NCBI RefSeq assembly: GCF_018417535.1
Contig: NZ_CP070979.1
Coordinates: forward strand, 992,001-1,056,000
Direction: 5' to 3'
Length of the DNA: 64,000 nucleotides
Source: Burkholderia pyrrocinia
GTDB lineage: Bacteria > Pseudomonadota > Gammaproteobacteria > Burkholderiales > Burkholderiaceae
Shown one piece after another: positions 52,302 to 60,272 of the stretch. The number at the start of each line of letters is the position of its first letter. Positions within the stretch are counted from its first letter, which is position 1. Made by a program: the position numbers and the translations under genes. A model generated the notes under the pieces. It worked only from the letters and a program-made list of their open reading frames with translations, ran no database searches and was not told the origin of the DNA.

Positions 52302-54689
52302 ATGAAAGACCGTTTTGCATCGACGATTCTTGCGATGAGCGTCCAGGCGATGCTCGCGCTTGCCGTACCCGTCAGCACCGCAGCCCAGCCGAAGCCTGGG
52401 CCAACCGCCTCCGGCTCCATCCTGCCCATGCCAGAGGTAGAATCGGCGGGCGTCATTGGCCGCACGTTCAAGGATTCAACGCCGCCCAAGCGCCTATGGC
52501 TCAAGCCGGCCGCCGGCGCGCCCAATGTGGTTGTGGTGCTGCTCGATGACGTCGGTTTCGGCGCGGCGGGCACATTTGGCGGTTTGATCCCAACGCCGGC
52601 GCTTGACAAGCTCGCACAAGGCGGCTTGCGCTACAACCGGTTCCACACGACCGCAATGTGCTCGCCCACGCGTGCGTCACTGCTGACCGGCCGCAATCCG
52701 CACGCGGTCGGCTGGGGCGTGGTCAGCGAGTTGAGCACCGACTACGACGGCTACATCGGCATCATTCCGCAAAGCGCCGCAACCGTCGCCGAAATCCTGC
52801 GCCAGCACGGCTACGCTACATCAGCCTGGGGCAAATGGCACAATACGGCCGTGTGGGAAACCTCGGTCAACGGCCCCTTCGACCACTGGCCAACAGGCCA
52901 GGGCTTCCAGAAGTTCTACGGCTTTCTCGGCGGCGAGATAGACCAGTACGAGCCGGAACTGTTCGACAACACAACACTCGTGCAGCATTCCGACAAGCCC
53001 GGCTATTACCTCAACGAGGATCTAACCGACCACGCGATCGCGTGGATGCAGCAACAGAAATCGGTCTCGCCGGACAAGCCATTCTTCGTCTATTTCGCGC
53101 CAGGCGGCACGCACGCGCCGCTGCAGGTTCCCAAAGGGTGGATCGATCGCTTCAAGGGAAAGTTCGATCAGGGCTGGGACAAGGTTCGCGAACAGATCTT
53201 CGCCCGACAGAAGTCGCTCGGCGTGATCCCGGCAGATGCTGTGTTGACGCCGCGTCCGCAGGCACTGCCGTCTTGGGATAGCCAGTCGCCCGATGAAAAG
53301 AAAGTCGAGGCGCGGTTGATGGAAACCTACGCGGGCTACCTCGCGAATACCGACGCACAAGTCGGCCGGCTGGTCACCGCCTTGCAGCAGATGCAGCAGT
53401 TCGACAACACCCTGTTCATCTACGTCGTCGGCGACAACGGCGCGAGCGGCGAAGGCGGTCTGCACGGTCACTTCAACGAAATGGACGCCTTCAACGGCAT
53501 ACGCGAAGACGCGGCGTCAACCGTCGAGCACCTCGATGAGATCGGTGGCCCGACATCGTCGCCGCATTACCCTGCCGAATGGGCCTGGGCCATGAATACG
53601 CCGTTTCAATGGATGAAGCAGGTGGCCTCGCATTTCGGCGGCACGCGCAATCCGATGGTCATCAGTTGGCCGGCGGCGATCCGCGAGCCGGGTGGCCTGC
53701 GCTCGCAATTCGCCTACGTCGCGGACCTGATGCCGACTATCCTCGAAGCCACCAGGATTCCTGTGCCGAAGGAGGTCAACGGCGTCGTCCAACAGCCCGT
53801 CGACGGGAGCAGCCTCGTCTACAGCTTCAACGCGCCTGATGCGCCGAGCCTCGACCGAGCCCAGTATTTCGAAATGGTCGGCAACCGTGCCATGTATCGC
53901 GACGGCTGGATGGTCTCGACCACGCCGGCGCGGATGCCGTGGAACGTGCTGTCGTGGGGCCCTAGCGCGCTCGGCACCGAACATTGGGAGCTGTATCACG
54001 TCGACGGCGATTTCACGCAAGCGCATGACGTCGCCCAGCAGTACCCGGACAAGCTGCGCGAACTGCAGGACTTGTTCTGGAAGGAGGCCAGGAAGAATAA
54101 CGTGCTGCCACTCGATGATCGTTTCGTCGAGCGTCTGTCGCTAACCAACGACGTGAACCAAGCCACGGCGCGCCCGAGCCTCACGGCCGGGCGCACGCAT
54201 TTCGTGTATTACCAGGGGGCGGTCGGGATCAATGAGAGTAGCGCGCCGAACATCAAGAATCGCTCGTATGCGATCACGGTCAAGGCGCACATTCCGGACA
54301 CGGGGGGCGAAGGCGTGCTAGTCGCCCAGGGAGGGGCCCACGCCGGATGGTCGCTCTTTGTGAACCACTCGGGGGATCCGGTCTACACCTATGTGTTCGC
54401 CGGCCAGCGCGTGACGCTCACCGCCCCGGCCCGCCTGCCGGTCGGCGATGCCATCATCCGCTTCGAATTCACCTACGATGGTGGTGGACGGGGCAAGGGA
54501 GGCACAGGCAGGCTGATCGTCAACGGCCAGTTGGCCGGTGAAGCACGTCTCGAGCGAACCGTGCCAAATATCTTTTCCATGAATGAGTCGTTCGACGTCG
54601 GAACCGATACGAAGTCGCCCGTCGGCGACTATCCGCGGAATTATCGCTTCAATAGCGCGATCCACAGCGTAGCGGTCGATTTACTGTGA
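52302..54689 (+). CDS. Exported type I sulfatase (arylsulfatase family), copy 2
   Basis: A 795-aa sulfatase homologous to copy 1 over its length. A Sec signal (ILAMSVQAMLALAVPVSTAA) is followed by an extra linker, then NVVVVLLDDVGFGA, CSPTRASLLTGR with Cys120, AWGKWHNTAVWE, PGGTHAPLQVP and VGDNGASGEG. In copy 1 the third block reads GKWHLT, here GKWHNT, which may alter substrate choice. The C-terminal beta domain is also present. ATG 52302 is chosen for AGGGA upstream and the signal peptide. GC content is higher than in copy 1. The pair may desulfate different positions or isomers. Confidence 0.9.
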   Translation: MKDRFASTILAMSVQAMLALAVPVSTAAQPKPGPTASGSILPMPEVESAGVIGRTFKDSTPPKRLWLKPAAGAPNVVVVLLDDVGFGAAGTFGGLIPTPALDKLAQGGLRYNRFHTTAMCSPTRASLLTGRNPHAVGWGVVSELSTDYDGYIGIIPQSAATVAEILRQHGYATSAWGKWHNTAVWETSVNGPFDHWPTGQGFQKFYGFLGGEIDQYEPELFDNTTLVQHSDKPGYYLNEDLTDHAIAWMQQQKSVSPDKPFFVYFAPGGTHAPLQVPKGWIDRFKGKFDQGWDKVREQIFARQKSLGVIPADAVLTPRPQALPSWDSQSPDEKKVEARLMETYAGYLANTDAQVGRLVTALQQMQQFDNTLFIYVVGDNGASGEGGLHGHFNEMDAFNGIREDAASTVEHLDEIGGPTSSPHYPAEWAWAMNTPFQWMKQVASHFGGTRNPMVISWPAAIREPGGLRSQFAYVADLMPTILEATRIPVPKEVNGVVQQPVDGSSLVYSFNAPDAPSLDRAQYFEMVGNRAMYRDGWMVSTTPARMPWNVLSWGPSALGTEHWELYHVDGDFTQAHDVAQQYPDKLRELQDLFWKEARKNNVLPLDDRFVERLSLTNDVNQATARPSLTAGRTHFVYYQGAVGINESSAPNIKNRSYAITVKAHIPDTGGEGVLVAQGGAHAGWSLFVNHSGDPVYTYVFAGQRVTLTAPARLPVGDAIIRFEFTYDGGGRGKGGTGRLIVNGQLAGEARLERTVPNIFSMNESFDVGTDTKSPVGDYPRNYRFNSAIHSVAVDLL

Positions 54690-55102
54690 TTGTGACAGCG
54701 GTTGGCATGGCGGGCGGGCTCCAGCCTGCTGCAGCCGCAATTCTTCCGTGTCACGGCCCGCCTGATCCGGAGCCGCCACCTTTTCAGTTCGGTGTGAACA
54801 CCGCTGCATACAGCTGTCCGCAATAACGACGTTATTGGGGTCGCGAATGCGGGCTCCGCTCACCACCCGGCTTGGGTGGCGCGCAGATGGGTGTCGTCCG
54901 TGTCACGGAAAACCACTTCGCCTGATCAAGAAGCACTACTACGTATTGATTTAAAATTTGTATTTCGTATTCCTATAGATATAGAAGCGAAAACTTCTAA
55001 TCCATTTCGACGATTCGATGCATTTTTTACGCCACTACGCTTTGAATCAAAAGTGGCAGGAAATACGAAAAGAAGCAGACCATCACATCGTGAGGAGACA
55101 AA
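54690..55102. promoter_or_regulatory. Palindrome-dense region upstream of the DUF1302 gene
   Basis: This 413-bp gap has no gene but several exact dyads: CCGTG-T-CACGG twice (54746-54756 and 54898-54908), CGGTGT-GA-ACACCG (54790-54803), CAATAACG-A-CGTTATTG (54821-54837), and CCACCC-GGCTT-GGGTGG (54863-54879). The last ~150 bp are A/T-rich. TTGATT at 54946-54951 with TATTCC sixteen bases later (or TATAGA further on) may be the promoter. Some hairpins could terminate the sulfatase transcript; others look like operators. Confidence 0.5.
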
Positions 55103-56668
55103 ATGTGCATACACCGATCCTGTTCGTCCGTCGTTCCAGGCAAGATGAGAAGAGCAGTCATCGCCGCAGCGCTGGGCGCCATGTTCAACAACGTGTCCTG
55201 GGCAGGTAACACGGTACAGTTGGGCGCCGACACCACACTCGATTACACGGTTACGGCGAGTTATGGTGCGGCGCTCCGCACGCAGAACCCAAGTGGCAAT
55301 CTGCTTAAGCCTGCCAACATCAACGGCGACGACGGGGACCGGAACTTCAGCAAGGGAAGTCTCACCGCGAACCGCTTCAGCCTTCTTGGCGAAGCGGACC
55401 TTCGGCACGGGGCCTTTGGCGTATTCATACGCGGTAATGCGTTCTATGACTTCGCCTACCACGGCACCAACGACAACAATGCGCCCAACACCGTCAATCA
55501 CTCGGGGCCATTCAACCACTTCACCTCCGGCGCGCAGTACTACAACGGACAGCGCGCACAACTACTCGACGCATATGGCTACGGCACATTCAATCTCGGC
55601 GGAACGCGGCTGACGGTGAAAGCGGGCAACCAGGTCGTTGCGTGGGGCGAAAGTCTGTATTTCCCCAACATCGCAGGCGCACAGGGTCCGGTCGATGCGA
55701 CCCAGTCGTTCGTGCCAGGCACCGAGGTCAAGGACATCCTCTTGCCCGTTCCGCAAGTGTCGACACAATGGCAGATCACTCCGAACATCAGCCTGCTGGC
55801 CTACTACCAGTTCAAGTTCGAGCCGAATCAGCTCAACGCCGCGGGCAGCTATTTCAGCTTCACTGACGTTGTCGGGCCGGGCGCGCAATTCATCATCGGC
55901 CCTGGCGGGCGGCACATTCCGCTCGGCCCGGACATCAGACCGTCGAACAGCCGGCAATGGGGGGTAGGCGGCCGCTTCCGGGTCGGCGGCGACACCGAAA
56001 TCGGTCTGTACCGCTTACGTTATGACGACAAGAACCCAAATGTCGTGACCACGCTGTTCCCGTCGCTGATGTATCAACAGAAATACTTCGGCGGCATCGA
56101 TCTGACTGGAGCAAGCTTTTCGACGCAGATGTATGGCGCGAATGTCGCCGGCGAAATCAGTTACAGGCAAGGTGCGCCGGTACTCGTGAGCGTCGCTGGC
56201 GCGGCGCAAACGACGCGCGGCAATGCGATCCAGGGCAATCTGTCGGCGATCTACTCGATCGGCCCCACTTTTCTCGCCGCGTCGCAGGCGCTCTCCGCCG
56301 AAGTCTCGTGGGTACACGTGACAAATGTCACGCCACTGTCCGGCTCGACGACCTTGGCCAACACGCGCGACGCCGCAGCGTATCAGATCGGCTGGACGCT
56401 GAACTACCTCAACGTCTTCGACGGCTGGGACATGGCGGTGCCGCTCAACTACGCGAACGACTTCACCGGCAAGTCCGCACTTGGCGGCGCACTGGGTTCG
56501 CTGACGGGCGTCGGCGACCAGCGGGTGAGCGTCGGCGTGACGTTGACCCGTTTAAGTAACCTGCAGTTCGGCCTGACCTACGCGATGTTCCTCGGACATG
56601 CGAACACCGTGAACCGGCCTCTTGCCGACCGCAGCTATGTGGCATTCAACGCGAAATACTCATTCTGA
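55103..56668 (+). CDS. DUF1302 outer-membrane beta-barrel protein
   Basis: A 521-aa protein of the DUF1302 family, predicted to form an outer-membrane barrel. After an N-terminal signal (RRAVIAAALGAMFNNVSWAG) come many amphipathic strands such as TLDYTVTASYGAALRTQNPS and QVVAWGESLYFPNIAGAQGP, and it ends in YVAFNAKYSF, with the C-terminal Phe usual for barrel proteins. ATG 55103 follows AGGAG. DUF1302 and DUF1329 genes typically occur as a pair next to genes for hydrophobic substrates (steroids, terpenes), and a role in substrate passage or export is assumed. The pair here follows the sulfatases directly. Confidence 0.85.
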   Translation: MCIHRSCSSVVPGKMRRAVIAAALGAMFNNVSWAGNTVQLGADTTLDYTVTASYGAALRTQNPSGNLLKPANINGDDGDRNFSKGSLTANRFSLLGEADLRHGAFGVFIRGNAFYDFAYHGTNDNNAPNTVNHSGPFNHFTSGAQYYNGQRAQLLDAYGYGTFNLGGTRLTVKAGNQVVAWGESLYFPNIAGAQGPVDATQSFVPGTEVKDILLPVPQVSTQWQITPNISLLAYYQFKFEPNQLNAAGSYFSFTDVVGPGAQFIIGPGGRHIPLGPDIRPSNSRQWGVGGRFRVGGDTEIGLYRLRYDDKNPNVVTTLFPSLMYQQKYFGGIDLTGASFSTQMYGANVAGEISYRQGAPVLVSVAGAAQTTRGNAIQGNLSAIYSIGPTFLAASQALSAEVSWVHVTNVTPLSGSTTLANTRDAAAYQIGWTLNYLNVFDGWDMAVPLNYANDFTGKSALGGALGSLTGVGDQRVSVGVTLTRLSNLQFGLTYAMFLGHANTVNRPLADRSYVAFNAKYSF

Positions 56669-56711
56669 CCGCATAGGATGCCTGACAATCCTGACGAAGG
56701 AGCGAAACGAG

Positions 56712-58094
56712 ATGAAACAACGCAACACCCACCTTCTGCTACGCAGCAGCGTGCTGGCCGCAGGCATGGCTCTGGCCGCCGCGTCGATCGCCGGCGTCAC
56801 AGCCGACGACCTGAAACAGCTCAACACCACGCTGACGCCCATGGGCGCACAGCGCGCCGGCAGCGCCGACGGCGGCGTGCCCGCGTGGAGCGGCAAGTGG
56901 CTCGGCGTGCCGCCGGGTATCCAATACAAGTCCGGTGAGCGGTACCCCGATCCTTATGCAGGCGAAAAGCCGATCGCGGTCATCACCGCCCAAAACATGA
57001 CACAGTATGCGGACCGCCTGACCGACGGCCAAAAAGCGCTTTTCAAGAAATATCCAGACACGTTTCGCATGCCGGTTTATCCGAGTCATCGTGACTTCCG
57101 CTTCGACGAGGATACTTACCAGTCCATCCACACGTATGCGCCTAAAGTATCGATGACGCCTGATGGAAACGGGCTGAAGAATGCACCGCCGCAGGTGCCG
57201 TTTCCGATTCCCAAGACCGGCCTGGAACTGATGTGGAACCTGTGCCTGTCGCCGTCGATCGGTCAGGAGTCGGCGGTCTACGACCAGGCCGTGGTCTATC
57301 AGGAATCACAGATCGCGTGGGGCAAAACGAATTACCGGGTCTTCTCTCCTCGCAATACTGGCCGTTTCGACGCCAGCAATCCGCTGAACACTCGTTCGTT
57401 CTTCCGTAACCAGGTCGAGTTGCCGCTGCGCGATAGCGGTACGTTGACGGTCGGGTATCAATTGTGGGACCAGGAAGGTTCGAACACGCGCCGCACCTGG
57501 GTCTACAACCCGGGCACTCGGCGGGTGCGGCAGGCACCCGAGTATGGTTTCGACCAGCCGACCGGCGCCGGCGGATTTCGAACCGTCGACGACGACCGGC
57601 TCTTCAACGGCTCGGGAGAGCGCTACGACTGGAAAATAATCGGCAAGAAGGAATACTACGTCCCCTACGACAACTACAAACTGCTGAGTTCGTCGGTCAA
57701 GTACTCAGATCTGCTGACGAAGCACCATGCCAATCCGGACTTCATGCGCTATGAGCTGCATCGCGTATGGGTACTCCAGGCGACGCTCAAGCCAGGCTTC
57801 CGCCATATCTATGCGAAGCGCGTGCTGTATCTGGACGAGGATACGTGGATGGCGCTCGCCGCGGACAACTATGACACACGAGGGCAACTCTGGCGCACTA
57901 ACCTCGCAACGACCGTATATGCATACGACGCGAAACGCTTCTACCCGTCCGCCGTCTTCTATCACGATCTGCTGTCCAACGCGTATTTCGCGGACCGGTT
58001 GACCAACGAGCAACCGATGCCGTTGCTCAATCGCAGCCCCGAGTTCAACGAGACGTATTTCTCGCCGGATGCCGCACGCGGCGCGGGTACCTGA
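56712..58094 (+). CDS. DUF1329 periplasmic protein
   Basis: A 460-aa protein of the DUF1329 family, partner of DUF1302. The signal peptide (SSVLAAGMALAAASIAGVTA) is followed by DDLKQLNTTLTPMGAQRAGS. Conserved blocks include GTRRVRQAPEYGFDQPTGAG and DNYKLLSSSVKYSDLL, and GFRHIYAKRVLYLDEDTWMA. The fold is thought to be LolB/LolA-like, able to hold a hydrophobic ligand. ATG 56712 has AAGGAG upstream. It lies 43 bp after the DUF1302 gene and is probably co-transcribed with it. Confidence 0.87.
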   Translation: MKQRNTHLLLRSSVLAAGMALAAASIAGVTADDLKQLNTTLTPMGAQRAGSADGGVPAWSGKWLGVPPGIQYKSGERYPDPYAGEKPIAVITAQNMTQYADRLTDGQKALFKKYPDTFRMPVYPSHRDFRFDEDTYQSIHTYAPKVSMTPDGNGLKNAPPQVPFPIPKTGLELMWNLCLSPSIGQESAVYDQAVVYQESQIAWGKTNYRVFSPRNTGRFDASNPLNTRSFFRNQVELPLRDSGTLTVGYQLWDQEGSNTRRTWVYNPGTRRVRQAPEYGFDQPTGAGGFRTVDDDRLFNGSGERYDWKIIGKKEYYVPYDNYKLLSSSVKYSDLLTKHHANPDFMRYELHRVWVLQATLKPGFRHIYAKRVLYLDEDTWMALAADNYDTRGQLWRTNLATTVYAYDAKRFYPSAVFYHDLLSNAYFADRLTNEQPMPLLNRSPEFNETYFSPDAARGAGT

Positions 58095-58195
58095 ATCGAC
58101 GGGCGCACCTCGGCTTGCACACCGGCCCTGGCGGCGACCGCTCGCCGCCGCGCCGCCAACGATGACGAGGGATTTCACACACAGGAGACAACAAC

Positions 58196-58972
58196 ATGAC
58201 AACCGCAGTCGTTACCGGCGCTGCATCGGGTATCGGCGCTGCCGTGTCGCGGCAGTTCAGGGCCGCCGGCATCAACGTGATCGGCATCGATCTTCAGAAA
58301 ACCGACATCATCGCCAATCTCGCGACCGCCGCAGGCCGGAATCTCGCGGTAGACGCTGTGCTGCAACACACCGGCGGCGTAGTGGACAGGCTGATCTGCT
58401 GTGCCGGGCTGGGCCCCCAAGCGGAGCCGCCCGGCCTGACCGCAGCGGTCAACTACTTCGGCACGGTCGCGATGCTCGATGGATTGTTCAACGTGCTGCA
58501 ACGCGCGACTCGGCCGTCGGCCGTCGTGGTCGCGTCGAACTCGGCCGTGCTCCAGCCATGGAACGGGCAGCCGCTGTGTGACGCCTATCTCGACGGGGAC
58601 GAAGCCCGGGTGCAAACCTTGCTCGCCGGTGTGCCCGCCGAGCAGGCCGGTTACGTGGCCTATGCGAGTTCGAAGTACGCAGTGTCGGTGGCGGTGCGCC
58701 AGCGCACGGCGGTGTGGGGCCAGGCCGGAATCCGCCTGAATGCGCTCGCTCCGGGTGCCGTGCAGACGCCACTACTCGAAGCAGGGTTGCGCGATCCACG
58801 CTACGCCGACGCGATCCGCAATTTCGGCGCACCGCTTGGCCGCCGCGCCGAACCCGACGAAATCGCGTCAGTGATCAGCTTCGTGTCGAGCGAACAGGCA
58901 TCGTTCATCCACGGCAGCGTGCTGTTCGTCGACGGCGGCCTCGACGCCAGCGTACGTCCATTCAAATTCTGA
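58196..58972 (+). CDS. hsdA: SDR similar to 3-alpha-hydroxysteroid dehydrogenase/carbonyl reductase
   Basis: A 258-aa short-chain dehydrogenase whose sequence closely resembles, from memory, the 257-aa 3-alpha-HSD/carbonyl reductase (HsdA) of Comamonas testosteroni. Shared features include the start VVTGAASGIGAAV, LICCAGLGPQ, AVNYFG, the active-site YASSKYAVSVAVRQR, IRLNALAPGAVQTPLLEAGL, DPRYADAI, GRRAEP and the ending DGGLDASVRPFKF. It would interconvert a 3-hydroxyl and a 3-oxo group on a steroid or similar compound. It follows the DUF1329 gene by about 100 bp and precedes the flavoprotein gene by 30 bp. The symbol is by similarity; activity is not proven. Confidence 0.8.
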   Translation: MTTAVVTGAASGIGAAVSRQFRAAGINVIGIDLQKTDIIANLATAAGRNLAVDAVLQHTGGVVDRLICCAGLGPQAEPPGLTAAVNYFGTVAMLDGLFNVLQRATRPSAVVVASNSAVLQPWNGQPLCDAYLDGDEARVQTLLAGVPAEQAGYVAYASSKYAVSVAVRQRTAVWGQAGIRLNALAPGAVQTPLLEAGLRDPRYADAIRNFGAPLGRRAEPDEIASVISFVSSEQASFIHGSVLFVDGGLDASVRPFKF

Positions 58973-59002
58973 CACCCCTTCCATCCGTTTCAGGAGCCTG
59001 CC

Positions 59003-60253
59003 ATGCTCGACGGTCGTCCGACGCCTCCCGCTCACACTTCCCCCTTTTCCCCAGTTCGTATCGGCCCACTCACGCTTCGCAACCGTTTCATCAAGTCCGG
59101 CGCCAACGAAGGCATGATGCCGATCGGGCTGCCCACGCAAGCACTCGTCAAGCACCATCGCGACCTCGCGGCCGGCGGTGTCGGCATGACCACGGTTGCC
59201 TATGCGGCAGTCGCGCGCGACGGATTGACCTTCTCGCACCAGATGCACATGCACGCGGACGTGGTCCCGCATCTGCGCGTGCTGACGGACGCAGTACATC
59301 GGGAAGGCGCAGCCGCGTGCCTGCAGATCACTCATGCGGGATCGTTCACGATGATGCGCCATGGCGGGCGCCGCACCGCCCCCTCCGCGTCGCCCGGGCT
59401 GAACGTGTTCGGGATGCTGTACGGCGTGTACTTTCAGCGCGCGATGAACGAACGCGATATGACACGCGTCGCTGCACAGTTCGGCGATGCGGCGCGCCTC
59501 GCGCGCGAGTGTGGGTTCGATGCCGTTGAAATTCACATGGGCCACGGCTATCTGCTCAACCAGTTTCTGTCGCCGTTGAGCAATCGACGACGCGACGGCT
59601 TCGGCGGCTCGACCGAACAGCGCACGCGTTTTCCCGCGCAGGTGTTGCGTCAGGTAAAAGACGCAGTCGGTGCACACCTCGCGGTCGCCTGCAAACTGAG
59701 TGTCAACGACGGCGTGCCGGGCGGCAACCGACCGCAGGACTCTGCCGTGACCGCGCGCATCCTGGAAGCGGAAGGGGCAGATCTGCTCTCGCTGAGCGGC
59801 GGACGCAACGTCGAAAGTCCGTGGGTGCTATTCGGCAGCCCGATGCCCACTGCTCTCATGAAAGCTGCGGCGCCGCATGCGCTGGCTCGCTTCGGTGTGA
59901 CGATGCTGGAAAAACGCACACCGCGCGACCTCGCATTCCGGGATCTGTATTTTCTCGACGATTCCAGAGTGATCCGGCAAGCGGTGCGTATGCCGCTCGC
60001 TTATGTCGGCGGCGTCAAAGCGCTTGCAAGTGTCGAGCAATTGATGGCCGAAGGCTTTGACTGCGTCGCGCTCGCGCGTGCACTGATTCACGACCCGCTG
60101 CTTGTCGAGCATTTTCGAACTGGCCATGTGAGGCGCTCCGAGTGCACCAGTTGCAACGCATGCGTGGCGAAGATCTACGATCCCGCAGGCGTCAGCTGCG
60201 TGCTCTGCTTACCTAACGACCCCGCGCTTACACAAGTGCTTGCCGCTGAGTGA
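59003..60253 (+). CDS. Old Yellow Enzyme/2,4-dienoyl-CoA reductase-type NADH:flavin oxidoreductase
   Basis: A 416-aa FMN-dependent TIM-barrel protein. Characteristic blocks: FSPVRIGPLTLRNRFIKSGA, CLQITHAGSF, GFDAVEIHMGHGYLLNQFLS, and SNRRRDGFGGSTEQRTRF. The C-terminus carries ECTSCNACVAKIYDPAGVSC and a last cysteine, a pattern like the 4Fe-4S site of 2,4-dienoyl-CoA reductase and BaiCD/BaiH enoate reductases, but the FAD/NAD domain that follows in those enzymes is missing. It may reduce or oxidise an enone such as a 3-oxo-4-ene. AGGAG precedes ATG 59003. It is probably co-transcribed with the 3-alpha-HSD-like gene and is last of the block. Confidence 0.85.
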   Translation: MLDGRPTPPAHTSPFSPVRIGPLTLRNRFIKSGANEGMMPIGLPTQALVKHHRDLAAGGVGMTTVAYAAVARDGLTFSHQMHMHADVVPHLRVLTDAVHREGAAACLQITHAGSFTMMRHGGRRTAPSASPGLNVFGMLYGVYFQRAMNERDMTRVAAQFGDAARLARECGFDAVEIHMGHGYLLNQFLSPLSNRRRDGFGGSTEQRTRFPAQVLRQVKDAVGAHLAVACKLSVNDGVPGGNRPQDSAVTARILEAEGADLLSLSGGRNVESPWVLFGSPMPTALMKAAAPHALARFGVTMLEKRTPRDLAFRDLYFLDDSRVIRQAVRMPLAYVGGVKALASVEQLMAEGFDCVALARALIHDPLLVEHFRTGHVRRSECTSCNACVAKIYDPAGVSCVLCLPNDPALTQVLAAE

Positions 60254-60272
60254 GCCACTGCCTGACTGAACG

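Noticed and set aside
54953..54973. AATTTGTATT shared with the repeat elements at 35.9 and 39.3 kb
   Set aside because: Only ten A/T-rich bases match and the flanking blocks are absent, so chance is likely.
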